Below, in pieces: positions 51,596-60,608 of a stretch of DNA of 64,000 nucleotides. The DNA lies in contig NZ_CP080096.1 of the NCBI RefSeq assembly GCF_019428685.1, positions 434,001-498,000 of the forward strand, written 5' to 3'. The notes under the pieces were generated by a model. That model was not told the origin of the DNA, did not search any database, and worked only from the letters and a program-made list of their open reading frames with translations. The position numbers and the translations under genes were made by a program. Source of the DNA: Paraburkholderia edwinii. GTDB taxonomy: Bacteria > Pseudomonadota > Gammaproteobacteria > Burkholderiales > Burkholderiaceae. Position 1 is the first letter of the stretch. Each line of letters begins with the position of its first letter.

Positions 51596-52606
51596 ATGTC
51601 TGACCAGAATCGCGATCTCGTGCTCGTGACGGGCGCGTCGGGCTTCGTCGGCTCGGCCGTGGCGCGCATCGCGCAACAGAAGGGCTTCGCGGTGCGCGTG
51701 CTCGTGCGGGCCACGAGTCCGCGCCGCAATATCGAGGAACTCGACGCGGAAGTGGCCGTCGGCGATATGCGCGACGAAGCGTCGATGCGCGCGGCGCTAC
51801 GGGGCGTGCGCTATCTGCTGCATGTCGCGGCTGACTACCGGCTGTGGGCGCCCGACCCGAGCGAAATCGAACGTGCGAATCTCGAAGGCACCGAAGCGAC
51901 GATGCGTGCCGCGCTGAAGGAAGGCGTCGAACGCATCGTCTACACGAGCAGCGTGGCGACGCTGAAGGTGACTGACTCCGGCCAGTCGGTCGACGAAACC
52001 GCCGGCATGACGCCGCAGCAGGCGATCGGCGTCTACAAGCGCAGCAAGGTGCTCGCGGAGCGCGCGGTCGAGCGCATGGTCGCAAACGACGGCTTACCCG
52101 CCGTGATCGTCAATCCGTCGACGCCGATCGGCCCGCGCGACGTGAAGCCGACGCCGACCGGACGTGTGATCGTCGAAGCGGCGACCGGCAAGATGCCGGC
52201 CTACGTCGATACGGGCCTGAACCTCGTGCATGTCGACGACGTCGCGGCCGGGCATTTTCTCGCGCTCGAACGCGGCAAGATCGGCGAGCGCTATATTCTC
52301 GGCGGCGAAAATCTGCCGCTGCAAACGATGCTCGCCGATATCGCGTCCCTGACAAACCGCAAGCCACCGACCATCGCCTTGCCGCGCTGGCCGCTGTATC
52401 CGCTGGCGATGGGCGCCGAAGCCGTCGCGAAGATCACGAAGCGCGAACCGTTCGTCACCGTCGACGCGCTGAGGATGTCGAAGAACAAGATGTACTTTAC
52501 GTCGGCGAAAGCGGAGCGCGAGCTCGGCTATCGCGCGCGACCCTATCGCGAAGGGCTGAAGGACGCGCTCGACTGGTTTCGCGAAGCGGGTTATTTGACG
52601 AAGTGA
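51596..52606 (+). CDS. hpnA: Hopanoid-associated sugar epimerase HpnA
   Basis: A 336-residue extended SDR. The NAD-binding loop is TGASGFVGSA (12-21), the core YxxxK motif appears as GVYKRSK, and the C-terminus matches NAD-dependent epimerases of hopanoid clusters (FTSAKAERELGYRARP). It presumably acts in modification of the hopanoid polar side chain, though no precise reaction is known. ATG at 51596 has a weak ribosome binding site (GGGGAATCAC). It is the first visible hopanoid gene of the window and lies apart from the others. Confidence 0.93.
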   Translation: MSDQNRDLVLVTGASGFVGSAVARIAQQKGFAVRVLVRATSPRRNIEELDAEVAVGDMRDEASMRAALRGVRYLLHVAADYRLWAPDPSEIERANLEGTEATMRAALKEGVERIVYTSSVATLKVTDSGQSVDETAGMTPQQAIGVYKRSKVLAERAVERMVANDGLPAVIVNPSTPIGPRDVKPTPTGRVIVEAATGKMPAYVDTGLNLVHVDDVAAGHFLALERGKIGERYILGGENLPLQTMLADIASLTNRKPPTIALPRWPLYPLAMGAEAVAKITKREPFVTVDALRMSKNKMYFTSAKAERELGYRARPYREGLKDALDWFREAGYLTK

Positions 52607-52778
52607 TGGCGGGCGAGAACCGCGAAGGTGCGATGCGGGTTTGGGCGCGCCTTCGACTGCCTTTATGCGAGCCACGTGGCCGCGCGCGCTGCATTTTGTT
52701 ACAACGTCGACTGGCGCGGCCGAGGGTAAAAGCACGTTCTGAAAGGTAAAATCGCGGGTCTTCTCAGAGAACCGTCGT

Positions 52779-53324
52779 ATGAACCTTCAGGAACAGATCG
52801 GCGCGCTCGAAGCGAGCGTCGATGATCTTATCGAGGCCGCTGCAGCGTCGGCCGCCACGGCAAGCACGGATAACGCCGTGCAAGCTGAATCGCCCGCGAA
52901 CGGCGGCGATAAAGCTGCATCTTCAAGTGCCGCGGTCTCGCAGCAGGACACCGAAGCCGGCACGCCTGCGGCATCCGACACGTCGCCCGCTTCCGGCGAC
53001 AAGCCCACGCTGCACATCGACCGGCCGAATCAGAACGAAATCGTGATGACGATCGGCGATCAGTCCGTGCGGCTGCATCCGCTGCAAGTGGGTCAGCTGG
53101 TCGAGGAATTGGCGAATGCGCGTGCGTCGATGCAGCCCGAAGTGCCGCCTAATCTGCCGCCTGGCTGGCGTTTCGTTTCGACGAAGAATCCGATGATGGC
53201 GGTACAGAAGCAGTCGAATGGCGACCGCTTGCTCGTCATGCGGCACACGGGGCACGGCTGGGTGCCGTTTACGTTTTCGCCCGATATCGTCATTCAGTTG
53301 TACATGATGCTCACGCAAGCGTGA
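52779..53324 (+). CDS. Conserved hypothetical protein with Ala/Ser-rich linker, 181 residues
   Basis: Begins MNLQEQIGALEASVDDLIEA (a helix), followed by an Ala/Ser/Thr-rich low-complexity stretch (about 25-75) and a compact C-terminal domain from DKPTLHIDRPNQNEIVMTIG to the end (GHGWVPFTFSPDIVIQLYM). No signal peptide. I do not recognise a named family. The ATG at 52779 is preceded by a weak AGAGAACCG. It sits between hpnA and a transglycosylase gene on the opposite strand, in no evident operon. Confidence 0.65.
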   Translation: MNLQEQIGALEASVDDLIEAAAASAATASTDNAVQAESPANGGDKAASSSAAVSQQDTEAGTPAASDTSPASGDKPTLHIDRPNQNEIVMTIGDQSVRLHPLQVGQLVEELANARASMQPEVPPNLPPGWRFVSTKNPMMAVQKQSNGDRLLVMRHTGHGWVPFTFSPDIVIQLYMMLTQA

Positions 53325-53405
53325 GCTTTGGATCCGTCCGGCGTGAAGCTGCGCGCCGCGTCACACGCGAGTGGGATGAGCGGCGCGCGATTCGCGCATG
53401 ACCGG

Positions 53406-54236
53406 TTAACGCAGCAGCGGTAATAGCACGCCCGGCAGGCGCATCGGCTGCGGCGATGCCTGATCAGCGTCTTCGGTAAGCTCCGCAGTCGCGCCCGGCC
53501 AGACCACCGGACGAATGCAGAATGCGGTCCAGCGCGCGTCGCATTCGCCTGCCTGCACCGCTTGCCACATTGCGTTGGCCCCCGCCTGCGCCGGCGGTTC
53601 GAACACCAGCGCGAAGGTCTTCGCGCGCAGACCGACCATTTCGGCATAAGCCTTCGATCCGCCGTAGCTCTTCAGCGCCGCGTTCAGATCGCCGCCGGCG
53701 GACTTCATATAGCCGTAGAGGATCGCCGAACCCACTTCGATGTTGGTGTCCGGTTCCGTCAGGTCCTTTACGTTTTTCAGCATCGGTCGATGCGCGCTCG
53801 GCACGACCTGCATCAGGCCGGTCGCGCCGTTGCGGCCCTTCGCCTTTTCCTTGAAGCGCGATTCAATCGAGATGATCGCGAGCAGGAGCGCGGGTGGCAG
53901 TGCGTACTTCTCCGATGCGACGCGGACCGCATTCGATATCTGCACCGCCTTTTCTTTCGCGACGCCGAATTTTTTCGCGAGATAGTCGGATACCTTGTCG
54001 CCTGCCGGGCGAGCAGGGGGTGTGCTCGCCGGCGATGAGTCGCTGCTCTGCGCTTGTGTCTGCGTTTGTGTCTGCGCTGATGGCTGAACTTGCGCCTGAG
54101 CCTGTATGTCGCTGCCAGTCGCGCCGCCCATTTCGCCGGGCATATCGCCGCTTTGCCGGGCGAACGCGACCTGCATCAGACCCGCCCACAACGCGAGCAT
54201 GCAAAGCGGGCGAAGTAGTCGGGTCGATGCAATCAT
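53406..54236 (-). CDS. Lytic transglycosylase (SLT domain)
   Basis: A 276-residue exported peptidoglycan enzyme. Signal peptide about 1-26 (LLRPLCMLALWAGLMQVAFA). A low-complexity Gln/Thr-rich linker (about 44-64) with QTQTQTQAQ repeats follows. The SLT domain has catalytic Glu125 in IISIESRF, GATGLMQV and then NIEVGSAILYGYM. It cleaves the MurNAc-GlcNAc bond during cell-wall remodelling. It is the second gene of an operon with hpnB, 15 bp apart. Confidence 0.93.
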   Translation of the reverse strand: MIASTRLLRPLCMLALWAGLMQVAFARQSGDMPGEMGGATGSDIQAQAQVQPSAQTQTQTQAQSSDSSPASTPPARPAGDKVSDYLAKKFGVAKEKAVQISNAVRVASEKYALPPALLLAIISIESRFKEKAKGRNGATGLMQVVPSAHRPMLKNVKDLTEPDTNIEVGSAILYGYMKSAGGDLNAALKSYGGSKAYAEMVGLRAKTFALVFEPPAQAGANAMWQAVQAGECDARWTAFCIRPVVWPGATAELTEDADQASPQPMRLPGVLLPLLR

Positions 54237-54251
54237 CGCGACGCGTCCTGT

Positions 54252-55427
54252 TTAACGTTCCTGAACCGGCGCCTGGACACGGGCCTTCCACTGCCCGCCC
54301 TTGCCGCGCCAGTAACGCACCGCGGACCCGATCGTCGCACTCACATAGAACAGGGCGACCAGCGGCAGGAATGGCGCCCACAGCGGCGAGCGACCGTAGT
54401 AGCGCAGCATCGGCGCGTAGGCGCAGCACATCGCGGCCCATGCGATCCATGCGGGCCAGCGCAGCGGACCGAGCGTCAGCGAGACGACCGGTGGCACCAG
54501 ATAGATGATCACCATGCCGAGCACCGTGCCCACGAGCAGCCACGCCGAATAGTTAAGCTGCGTGAACGCCGTGCGGGCGATCATGTTCCAGATCTCCTGC
54601 CAGTCGTTATAAGGCCGCAACGACACGCTGCGCGCAGCAAGATCGAGCCGGATCGAATGACGGCCTTCGCCGCGGTGCTTGATGCGCGCGGCAAGCGTGC
54701 AATCGTCGATCAGGGTGTTGCGGATCGATTCGATGCCGCCCGCTTCCTCGAGCGCGCTGCGACGCACGAGCATGCAGCCGCCTGCGGCGCCCGCCGTGCG
54801 ATTGCGCGGGTTGGCGACCCATGCGAACGGATACAGCTTCGCGAAAAAGAACACGAACGCCGGAATCAGCGCCTTTTCATAGAACGAGTCGCAGCGCAAG
54901 CGGACCATCAGCGACACGAGGTCACGCTTTTCCGCGTCAGCGCGCGCGACGAGCTGCGTGACCGCATCGGCCGGATGGCCAATGTCCGCATCCGTAAGCA
55001 GCAGATACTCGGCGGCCAAGCCCAGCGACTTGACCGTTTCGATGCCTTGCGATTGCGCCCACACCTTGCCCGACCAGCCCGCGGGCAGCGGCTTCGCGAG
55101 CACGACCGTCAGGCGATCGGGACATTGCAGTTGCAGCGCTGCGGCACGGGCCGCGTCCGCGGTGCCGTCGGTGCTGTGATCGTCGACCACGACGACATGG
55201 AACGCGCCTGCGTAGTCCTGCCTGAGCAGCGACGCTACCGCTTCGCCGATCGCATCGGCTTCGTTGCGCGCCGGTATGACGGCGACGACCGGCGGCCATG
55301 CGTCACGGCCATCGGTGGCCAGCGGCGGCGCCGGGCGCGCGCGCCAGAAGCCGCCGCGCGCGAACAGCAGCACACACCAGATCAGAAGGGAAAGACAGCT
55401 GAGGAAAAACAACACCGCCGCGCTCAT
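54252..55427 (-). CDS. hpnB: Hopene-associated glycosyltransferase HpnB
   Basis: A 391-residue membrane-bound GT2. An N-terminal helix (AAVLFFLSCLSLLIWCVLLF), the catalytic motifs PARNEADAIGE, VVDDHSTDGTA, LLTDADIG, IDDCTLA and two further helices at the C-terminal part match the HpnB family. It is thought to glycosylate a hopanoid precursor, but the reaction is not proven. The start overlaps the stop of a 56-residue reading frame as ATGA, so translation may be coupled. It is followed by the lytic transglycosylase gene. Confidence 0.93.
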   Translation of the reverse strand: MSAAVLFFLSCLSLLIWCVLLFARGGFWRARPAPPLATDGRDAWPPVVAVIPARNEADAIGEAVASLLRQDYAGAFHVVVVDDHSTDGTADAARAAALQLQCPDRLTVVLAKPLPAGWSGKVWAQSQGIETVKSLGLAAEYLLLTDADIGHPADAVTQLVARADAEKRDLVSLMVRLRCDSFYEKALIPAFVFFFAKLYPFAWVANPRNRTAGAAGGCMLVRRSALEEAGGIESIRNTLIDDCTLAARIKHRGEGRHSIRLDLAARSVSLRPYNDWQEIWNMIARTAFTQLNYSAWLLVGTVLGMVIIYLVPPVVSLTLGPLRWPAWIAWAAMCCAYAPMLRYYGRSPLWAPFLPLVALFYVSATIGSAVRYWRGKGGQWKARVQAPVQER

Positions 55428-55594
55428 GCGGCGGCCTCATTGCGACATTGCAAGGCAGTTGTCAGCTTCGCGAACGACGCAGCATTCAACGCAGCCGGCA
55501 CGCGCCCGCTACCGAACCGTTCGGCCCGTTCGCTCGCGGCCGCCCAGTGCGGCGCGTTTGCAACAGCGTAGTAATCGTAATGGTGGACTTCCAT
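55424..55594 (-). CDS. Possible small protein upstream of hpnB, 56 residues
   Basis: An open frame from ATG 55594 (preceded by AGAGG) ends on the TGA that overlaps the hpnB start by four bases (ATGA). The predicted peptide begins MEVHHYDYYAVANAPHWAAA and ends with a helix ending CRNEAAA. A slightly longer frame starting at 55618 is possible. I do not recognise it. The tight overlap is the main support; it may be a leader that couples translation. Confidence 0.4.
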   Translation of the reverse strand: MEVHHYDYYAVANAPHWAAASERAERFGSGRVPAALNAASFAKLTTALQCRNEAAA

Positions 55595-55885
55595 CCGGCG
55601 AGCCTCTAGATTCCACATTCAGCAAGCGGCCGTCACTTCAAACCGCCGCGGGCCCATAGTTTAAAGGTTACGTGCCAGCCGCGCATTGAGTCATTTTTGC
55701 CAGCGTGCACGGTTTGCCCGAAACGACCCAAAGGCAAACAGGCCCGGATAGCGGTAGAATGCGCGTTTGGTCTTGAAGTACTGGCTTCCTGTCGGTTTAA
55801 GACATCAACAATATTATGGACGCGGCGAACGAGTCATTTTTACCGATATCGTCGCAAACCCGCGTCAGTCGGAGTTCGCCAGCCT

Positions 55886-56830
55886 ATGCGAGTCATCCTT
55901 GCTCAACCCCGCGGCTTTTGTGCGGGCGTTGTACGCGCGATCGAAATCGTAGATCGCGCGTTGCAGCAACACGGGGCACCCGTGTACGTGCGCCACGAAA
56001 TCGTCCACAACAGGCACGTGGTCGATAACCTGCGTAGAAAGGGCGCTCGCTTTGTCGAAGAGCTCGATGAAGTGCCTGAGGGCGCGGTTGCCATTTTCAG
56101 CGCGCACGGCGTCGCGCAAAGCGTCGAACGCGATGCGGAACAACGCGGCCTCGACGTGCTCGATGCGACCTGTCCGCTCGTCACGAAGGTCCACGTGCAA
56201 GGCCGCCAGTACGTTGCGGCCGGCCGTACGCTGATTCTGATCGGCCACGCGGGGCACCCGGAAGTCGAAGGTACGATCGGGCAGATTCCGGGCAAGGTGC
56301 TGCTGGTTCAAAGCGAAGCCGAAGTCGCGAAGCTCAATCTGCCCTTGGATACGCCTCTGGCATACGTCACGCAGACTACCCTGTCGGTCGACGATACCCG
56401 TGGCATCATCGACGCACTGTTGAACCGCTTCTCCGACATCGTCGGCCCGGACACGCGCGACATCTGCTATGCAACGCAAAATCGTCAGGCCGCGGTCCGC
56501 GAATTGAGCACACAGGTGGACGTGCTGCTCGTCGTCGGCGCAACGAATAGCTCGAACTCGAACCGGTTGCGCGAGATCGGCAGCGAAAGCGGCGTGCCGA
56601 GCTACCTCGTCGCAGACGGCTCGGAAGTCAAGGTCGAATGGTTCGCGAATGCGCAAACCGTCGGCATCACCGCCGGCGCATCGGCGCCGGAAGAAATGGT
56701 GGAAAACGTGATCGATGCGCTCCGCGCATTGGGCCCCGTCGACGTTTCGACGATGGCGGGCCGTGAAGAGAAAGTTGAATTCAAGTTGCCGTCGAAGCTG
56801 ACGCAACCACTCGCTGCACGCGAAGTTTAA
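55886..56830 (+). CDS. ispH: 4-hydroxy-3-methylbut-2-enyl diphosphate reductase IspH (LytB)
   Basis: A 314-residue Fe-S enzyme that makes isopentenyl and dimethylallyl diphosphate in the MEP pathway. Cluster ligands Cys12 (GFCAGV), Cys96 (DATCPLV) and Cys194 (DICYATQN) are at the standard positions, with catalytic Glu126 in HPEVEGT. The start ATG at 55886 has GGAG at 55871-55874. It is 11 bp upstream of hpnH and the two share a transcript, linking precursor supply to hopanoid side-chain synthesis. Whether this is the only IspH in the genome cannot be judged. Confidence 0.96.
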   Translation: MRVILAQPRGFCAGVVRAIEIVDRALQQHGAPVYVRHEIVHNRHVVDNLRRKGARFVEELDEVPEGAVAIFSAHGVAQSVERDAEQRGLDVLDATCPLVTKVHVQGRQYVAAGRTLILIGHAGHPEVEGTIGQIPGKVLLVQSEAEVAKLNLPLDTPLAYVTQTTLSVDDTRGIIDALLNRFSDIVGPDTRDICYATQNRQAAVRELSTQVDVLLVVGATNSSNSNRLREIGSESGVPSYLVADGSEVKVEWFANAQTVGITAGASAPEEMVENVIDALRALGPVDVSTMAGREEKVEFKLPSKLTQPLAAREV

Positions 56831-56841
56831 GGAGAACCGTC

Positions 56842-57996
56842 TTGTCTATTCCGCTGCTACAGAAAGTTCGGGTCGGCGCCTACATCATGCGCCAGCACCT
56901 GTCGGGGAATAAGCGCTATCCGCTCGCACTGATGCTCGAACCGCTGTTCCGCTGCAACCTTGCCTGTAATGGTTGCGGCAAGATCGATTACCCGGATCCC
57001 ATCCTGAACCAGCGGCTCTCGTTGGCCGAATGCCTCGAAGCGGTCGATGAGTGCGGCGCGCCCGTCGTCTCGATCGCCGGTGGCGAGCCGCTGCTGCACA
57101 AGGAAATGCCGCAAATCGTGAAGGGCATCATGGCGCGCAAGAAGTTCGTCTATCTCTGCACGAACGCTCTGCTGATGGAAAAGAAGATGGACGATTACGA
57201 GCCGAATCCGTATTTCGTCTGGTCCGTGCACCTCGATGGCGACAAGGACATGCACGACCACTCGGTGTCGCAGGAAGGCGTCTACGAGAAGGCCGTCGCT
57301 GCGATCCGCGAAGCGAAGCGTCGCGGCTTCCGCGTCAACATCAATTGCACGCTGTTCAACGATGCGAAGCCGGACCGCGTCGCCGCGTTCTTCGATACGT
57401 TGAAGCCGATCGGCGTGGATGGCATTACCGTGTCGCCGGGCTACGCGTATGAGCGCGCACCGGATCAACAGCACTTCCTCAACCGCGAAAAGACCAAGCA
57501 TCTGTTCCGCGAAATCTTCAAGCGCGGCAACAACGGCAAGAACTGGTCGTTCAGCCAGTCGGCCATGTTCCTCGACTTCCTCGCGGGCAACCAGACGTAC
57601 CAGTGCACGCCGTGGGGCAATCCGGCACGTACCGTGTTCGGCTGGCAGCGTCCGTGCTATCTGGTCGGCGAAGGTTATGCGAAGACCTTCAAGGAACTGA
57701 TGGAAACCACCGACTGGGACCAGTACGGCACCGGCAACTACGAGAAGTGCGCGGACTGCATGGTCCACAGCGGCTTCGAAGCGACGGCCGTGATGGATAC
57801 GGTCACGCATCCGCTGAAGGCATGGAAGGTCAGCAGGAACGGCCCGAAGACGACCGGCGCCTTTGCCAAGGACATCCCGCTCGACAAGCAGCGTCCGGCT
57901 GAATACGTGTTCTCGCGCCACGTCGAGATCAAGCTCGACGAAATCAAGCGCACGGGCAAGGGTAAGAAGGTTGAGACGGCTGCGGCTGTGAATTGA
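56842..57996 (+). CDS. hpnH: Adenosyl-hopene transferase HpnH (radical SAM)
   Basis: A 384-residue radical SAM enzyme that attaches an adenosyl group to diploptene to start the extended hopanoid side chain. The cluster motif is Cys38-x3-Cys42-x2-Cys45 (RCNLACNGCG). GGEPLLHKEMP follows, and a C-terminal Cys-rich part (GNYEKCADCMVHSG) fits an auxiliary cluster or SPASM-like region. Start is TTG at 56842 with AAGGAGA in the overlap after the ispH TAA. A strong terminator follows at 58029-58062. Confidence 0.95.
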   Translation: MSIPLLQKVRVGAYIMRQHLSGNKRYPLALMLEPLFRCNLACNGCGKIDYPDPILNQRLSLAECLEAVDECGAPVVSIAGGEPLLHKEMPQIVKGIMARKKFVYLCTNALLMEKKMDDYEPNPYFVWSVHLDGDKDMHDHSVSQEGVYEKAVAAIREAKRRGFRVNINCTLFNDAKPDRVAAFFDTLKPIGVDGITVSPGYAYERAPDQQHFLNREKTKHLFREIFKRGNNGKNWSFSQSAMFLDFLAGNQTYQCTPWGNPARTVFGWQRPCYLVGEGYAKTFKELMETTDWDQYGTGNYEKCADCMVHSGFEATAVMDTVTHPLKAWKVSRNGPKTTGAFAKDIPLDKQRPAEYVFSRHVEIKLDEIKRTGKGKKVETAAAVN

Positions 57997-58028
57997 TTGC
58001 GTCGGGTCGTTAAGACCTGACACGATGA

Positions 58029-58062
58029 AAAAAGCGCAACGGTGTATGCCGTTGCGCTTTTT
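58029..58062 (+). terminator. Intrinsic terminator after hpnH
   Basis: Perfect 14-bp arms AAAAAGCGCAACGG (58029-58042) and CCGTTGCGCTTTTT (58049-58062) with six-base loop, followed by more T-rich sequence. It ends the ispH-hpnH transcript. It is also symmetric enough to work towards the opposing ybdD/cstA genes. Confidence 0.92.
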
Positions 58063-58131
58063 CTTTTTGGGCTCTTTTCTTTTTGGTTGTTAAGGGCTCT
58101 TAAGGTCTCCCCAGGCCCAAGACTCTCAGGT

Positions 58132-58338
58132 TCAGCAGCACTTCCCCGCGCCGCCGGCATACCGCGCACTCTGGCGCTCGCGGAAAAACTCGTCGTAAGT
58201 CATCACGGGTCGATCGGGATGCGTCGCGCGCATGTGCGCAACGTAGGTGTCGTAGTCCGGCAGGCCGACCATCAGGCGCAGTGTCTCGCCCAGATAGCGG
58301 CCAGCGGTCCTCACATCGTTTCGAAGATTCGAGAACAT
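58132..58338 (-). CDS. ybdD: YbdD/YjiX family small protein
   Basis: A 68-residue DUF466 protein: MFSNLRNDVRTAGRYLGETL, then MVGLPDYDTYVAHMRATHPD and the typical ending YAGGAGKCC. It accompanies CstA in most genomes and is thought to help the transporter, possibly as part of pyruvate uptake. It lies 14 bp after the cstA stop in the same direction and is certainly cotranscribed with it. Confidence 0.93.
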   Translation of the reverse strand: MFSNLRNDVRTAGRYLGETLRLMVGLPDYDTYVAHMRATHPDRPVMTYDEFFRERQSARYAGGAGKCC

Positions 58339-58352
58339 GGCGGCCCCTCCGT

Positions 58353-60431
58353 TCAGTTCGCACCGCCCGCTTGCGGTCCCGCAGGCATCGCTTCGAATGG
58401 CGTTTCGCGCGCGGTCGGATGGTTCGCACGCCGCGCAAGCAACACCGCACGCGCGCCATACACTGCGATACTCGCCACCACGAGGATGAAAAGGCCTGCG
58501 AGCGCGGCGTCGATATAGTCGTTGACGATCACGCGTTGCATCTGCGCGAGCGACTTCGCCGGCGCGACGATCTTGCCTTCATCCGCCGCGGCACTAAGCT
58601 TCGCCGCGTGGGCCAGGAAGCCGATCTTAGGATTCGCATCGAAGACCTTCTGCCAGCCCGCAGTCAGCGTGCAGATAAGCAGCCAGACAGTCGGCACGAG
58701 CGTGACCCACGCATAACGCTCGCGCTTCATCTTGAACAGCACGACGGTGCCGAGCACGAGCGCAATGCCGGCCAGCATCTGGTTCGAAATGCCGAAGAGC
58801 GGCCACAGCGTGTTGATGCCGCCGAGCGGATCGACGACGCCCTGATACAGGAAGTAGCCCCACGCGGCCACGCACAAAGCCGTTGCGATCAGGTTGGCTG
58901 GCAGCGATTCGGTGCGCTTCAACGCCGGGTGGAACGTCCCAAGCAGATCCTGCAGCATGAAGCGGCCCGCACGCGTGCCCGCATCGACCGCGGTCAGAAT
59001 GAAGAGCGCCTCGAACAGAATGGCGAAGTGATACCAGAACGCCATCATCGCCTCGCCACCGATCACCTGATGCAGGATGTGCGCCATCCCCACGGCAAGC
59101 GTCGGAGCGCCGCCCGCGCGCGCAACGATGGTCGTTTCGCCGACCGCCTTCGCGGTTTCAGTGAGCATCTCCGGTGTGAGCATGAAGCCCCATTGCGTGA
59201 CCGTCTGCGCGACTGCTTCAGGCGTCGTGCCGAGCACCGCGGCCGGCGCGTTCATCGCGAAGTAAATGCCCGGTTCGATAACCGAAGCGGCCACGAGCGC
59301 CATGATCGCGACAAACGATTCCATCAGCATCGCGCCATAACCGATAAAGCGCGCGTTGCGTTCGTTGTCGAGCAGCTTGGGCGTCGTGCCCGACGCGATC
59401 AGCGAGTGGAAGCCCGACACTGCGCCGCACGCAATCGTGATGAACAGGAACGGGAACAGGCTGCCGGACCACACCGGACCCGTGCCGTCGACGAACTTCG
59501 TCAGCGCGGGCATCTTCAGCTCCGGCGCGACGATCAGAATGCCGATTGCGAGACCGACAATCGTGCCGATTTTCAGGAACGTCGACAGATAGTCGCGCGG
59601 CGCGAGCAGCAGCCAGACCGGCAAGACCGACGCGACGAAGCCGTAGCCGATCAGAATCCACGTGAGCTGCGTGCCGCTGAACGTGAACCACGCAGCGAGC
59701 GCGGGCGAGTCGTGTACCTGCTGGCCGAACACGATCGACGCCATCAGCAGCACGAAGCCGATGATCGACACCTCGCCGATACGGCCGGGCCGGATAAAGC
59801 GCGTATAGACGCCCATAAACAGCGCGATCGGAATGGTTGCGGCCACGGTGAACGTGCCCCACGGCGAGTTCGTCAACGCCTTCACGACGATCAGCGCGAG
59901 CACCGCCAGGATGATCACCATGATCAGGAACGCGCCGAACAGCGCGATCACGCCGGGCACCGTGCCGAGTTCCATCTTCACCAGATCGCCAAGCGAACGG
60001 CCGTCGCGACGCGACGAGATGAACAGCACGATGAAATCCTGTACCGCGCCGGCAAACACGACGCCGGCGAGAATCCACAGCATGCCGGGCATATAGCCCA
60101 TCTGCGCGGCCAGCACCGGCCCAACGAGCGGTCCGGCGCCGGCGATCGCCGCGAAGTGGTGGCCAAACAGCACGTATCTGTTGGTGGGTACGTAGTCCAG
60201 ACCATCGTTGTGCCGCACGGCAGGCGTGATGCGTTCGCCGTCGAGCTGCAACACCTTGTTCGCGATAAAGCGGCTGTAGAAGCGGTACGCGATCAGATAG
60301 ACGCAGACCGCGGCGATTACGATCCACAAAGCACTGACCCGTTCGCCATGCGCAAGCGCGATGGTGCCGAACGCAAATGCGCCGAATAGCGCGACTGCGG
60401 TCCAAACCAGGAATCCGGAAGCCCGATTCAT
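58353..60431 (-). CDS. cstA: Carbon-starvation protein CstA (pyruvate/peptide transporter)
   Basis: A 692-residue membrane protein with about 16 helices, matching CstA/BtsT-type transporters that take up pyruvate or peptides when carbon is scarce. Diagnostic segments are VLFGHHFAAIAGAGPLVGPV, GMLWILAGVVFAGAVQDFIV, SRRDGRSLGDLVKMELG and HSLIASGTTPKLLDNE. The ATG at 60431 is preceded by CAGGAGACTCC. It diverges from a histidine kinase/regulator pair, a plausible local control system as in the E. coli BtsSR-BtsT case, though the regulator type differs. Confidence 0.95.
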   Translation of the reverse strand: MNRASGFLVWTAVALFGAFAFGTIALAHGERVSALWIVIAAVCVYLIAYRFYSRFIANKVLQLDGERITPAVRHNDGLDYVPTNRYVLFGHHFAAIAGAGPLVGPVLAAQMGYMPGMLWILAGVVFAGAVQDFIVLFISSRRDGRSLGDLVKMELGTVPGVIALFGAFLIMVIILAVLALIVVKALTNSPWGTFTVAATIPIALFMGVYTRFIRPGRIGEVSIIGFVLLMASIVFGQQVHDSPALAAWFTFSGTQLTWILIGYGFVASVLPVWLLLAPRDYLSTFLKIGTIVGLAIGILIVAPELKMPALTKFVDGTGPVWSGSLFPFLFITIACGAVSGFHSLIASGTTPKLLDNERNARFIGYGAMLMESFVAIMALVAASVIEPGIYFAMNAPAAVLGTTPEAVAQTVTQWGFMLTPEMLTETAKAVGETTIVARAGGAPTLAVGMAHILHQVIGGEAMMAFWYHFAILFEALFILTAVDAGTRAGRFMLQDLLGTFHPALKRTESLPANLIATALCVAAWGYFLYQGVVDPLGGINTLWPLFGISNQMLAGIALVLGTVVLFKMKRERYAWVTLVPTVWLLICTLTAGWQKVFDANPKIGFLAHAAKLSAAADEGKIVAPAKSLAQMQRVIVNDYIDAALAGLFILVVASIAVYGARAVLLARRANHPTARETPFEAMPAGPQAGGAN

Positions 60432-60608
60432 GGAGTCTCCTGTTTAGTTATACGAATTCAATGACTGACGACGATAAGCCGATGTGGCATCGTATGTCCG
60501 CCAATCTCTGGCCGTGTAGTATTCGCTTTCGACGTCGGCGTCACAAGCGCACAACTACGTAAGCTCGCTACGTACTATTACGTATGCCATCCGGCGGACT
60601 TTTCAGCG
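60432..60608. promoter_or_regulatory. Divergent promoter region of cstA and the two-component genes
   Basis: 177 bp between divergent starts. It contains TACGTATTACGTATGCC-like AT-rich repeats of TACGTA near 60555-60590 that may serve as the response-regulator site. No clear -35/-10 pair could be fixed. Confidence 0.4.

Noticed and set aside
58281..60389. A 702-codon open frame on the plus strand antisense to cstA
   Set aside because: Extremely Arg/His/Asp-rich product without any family motif, exactly overlapping a strong CstA frame. It is a shadow produced by high GC content.
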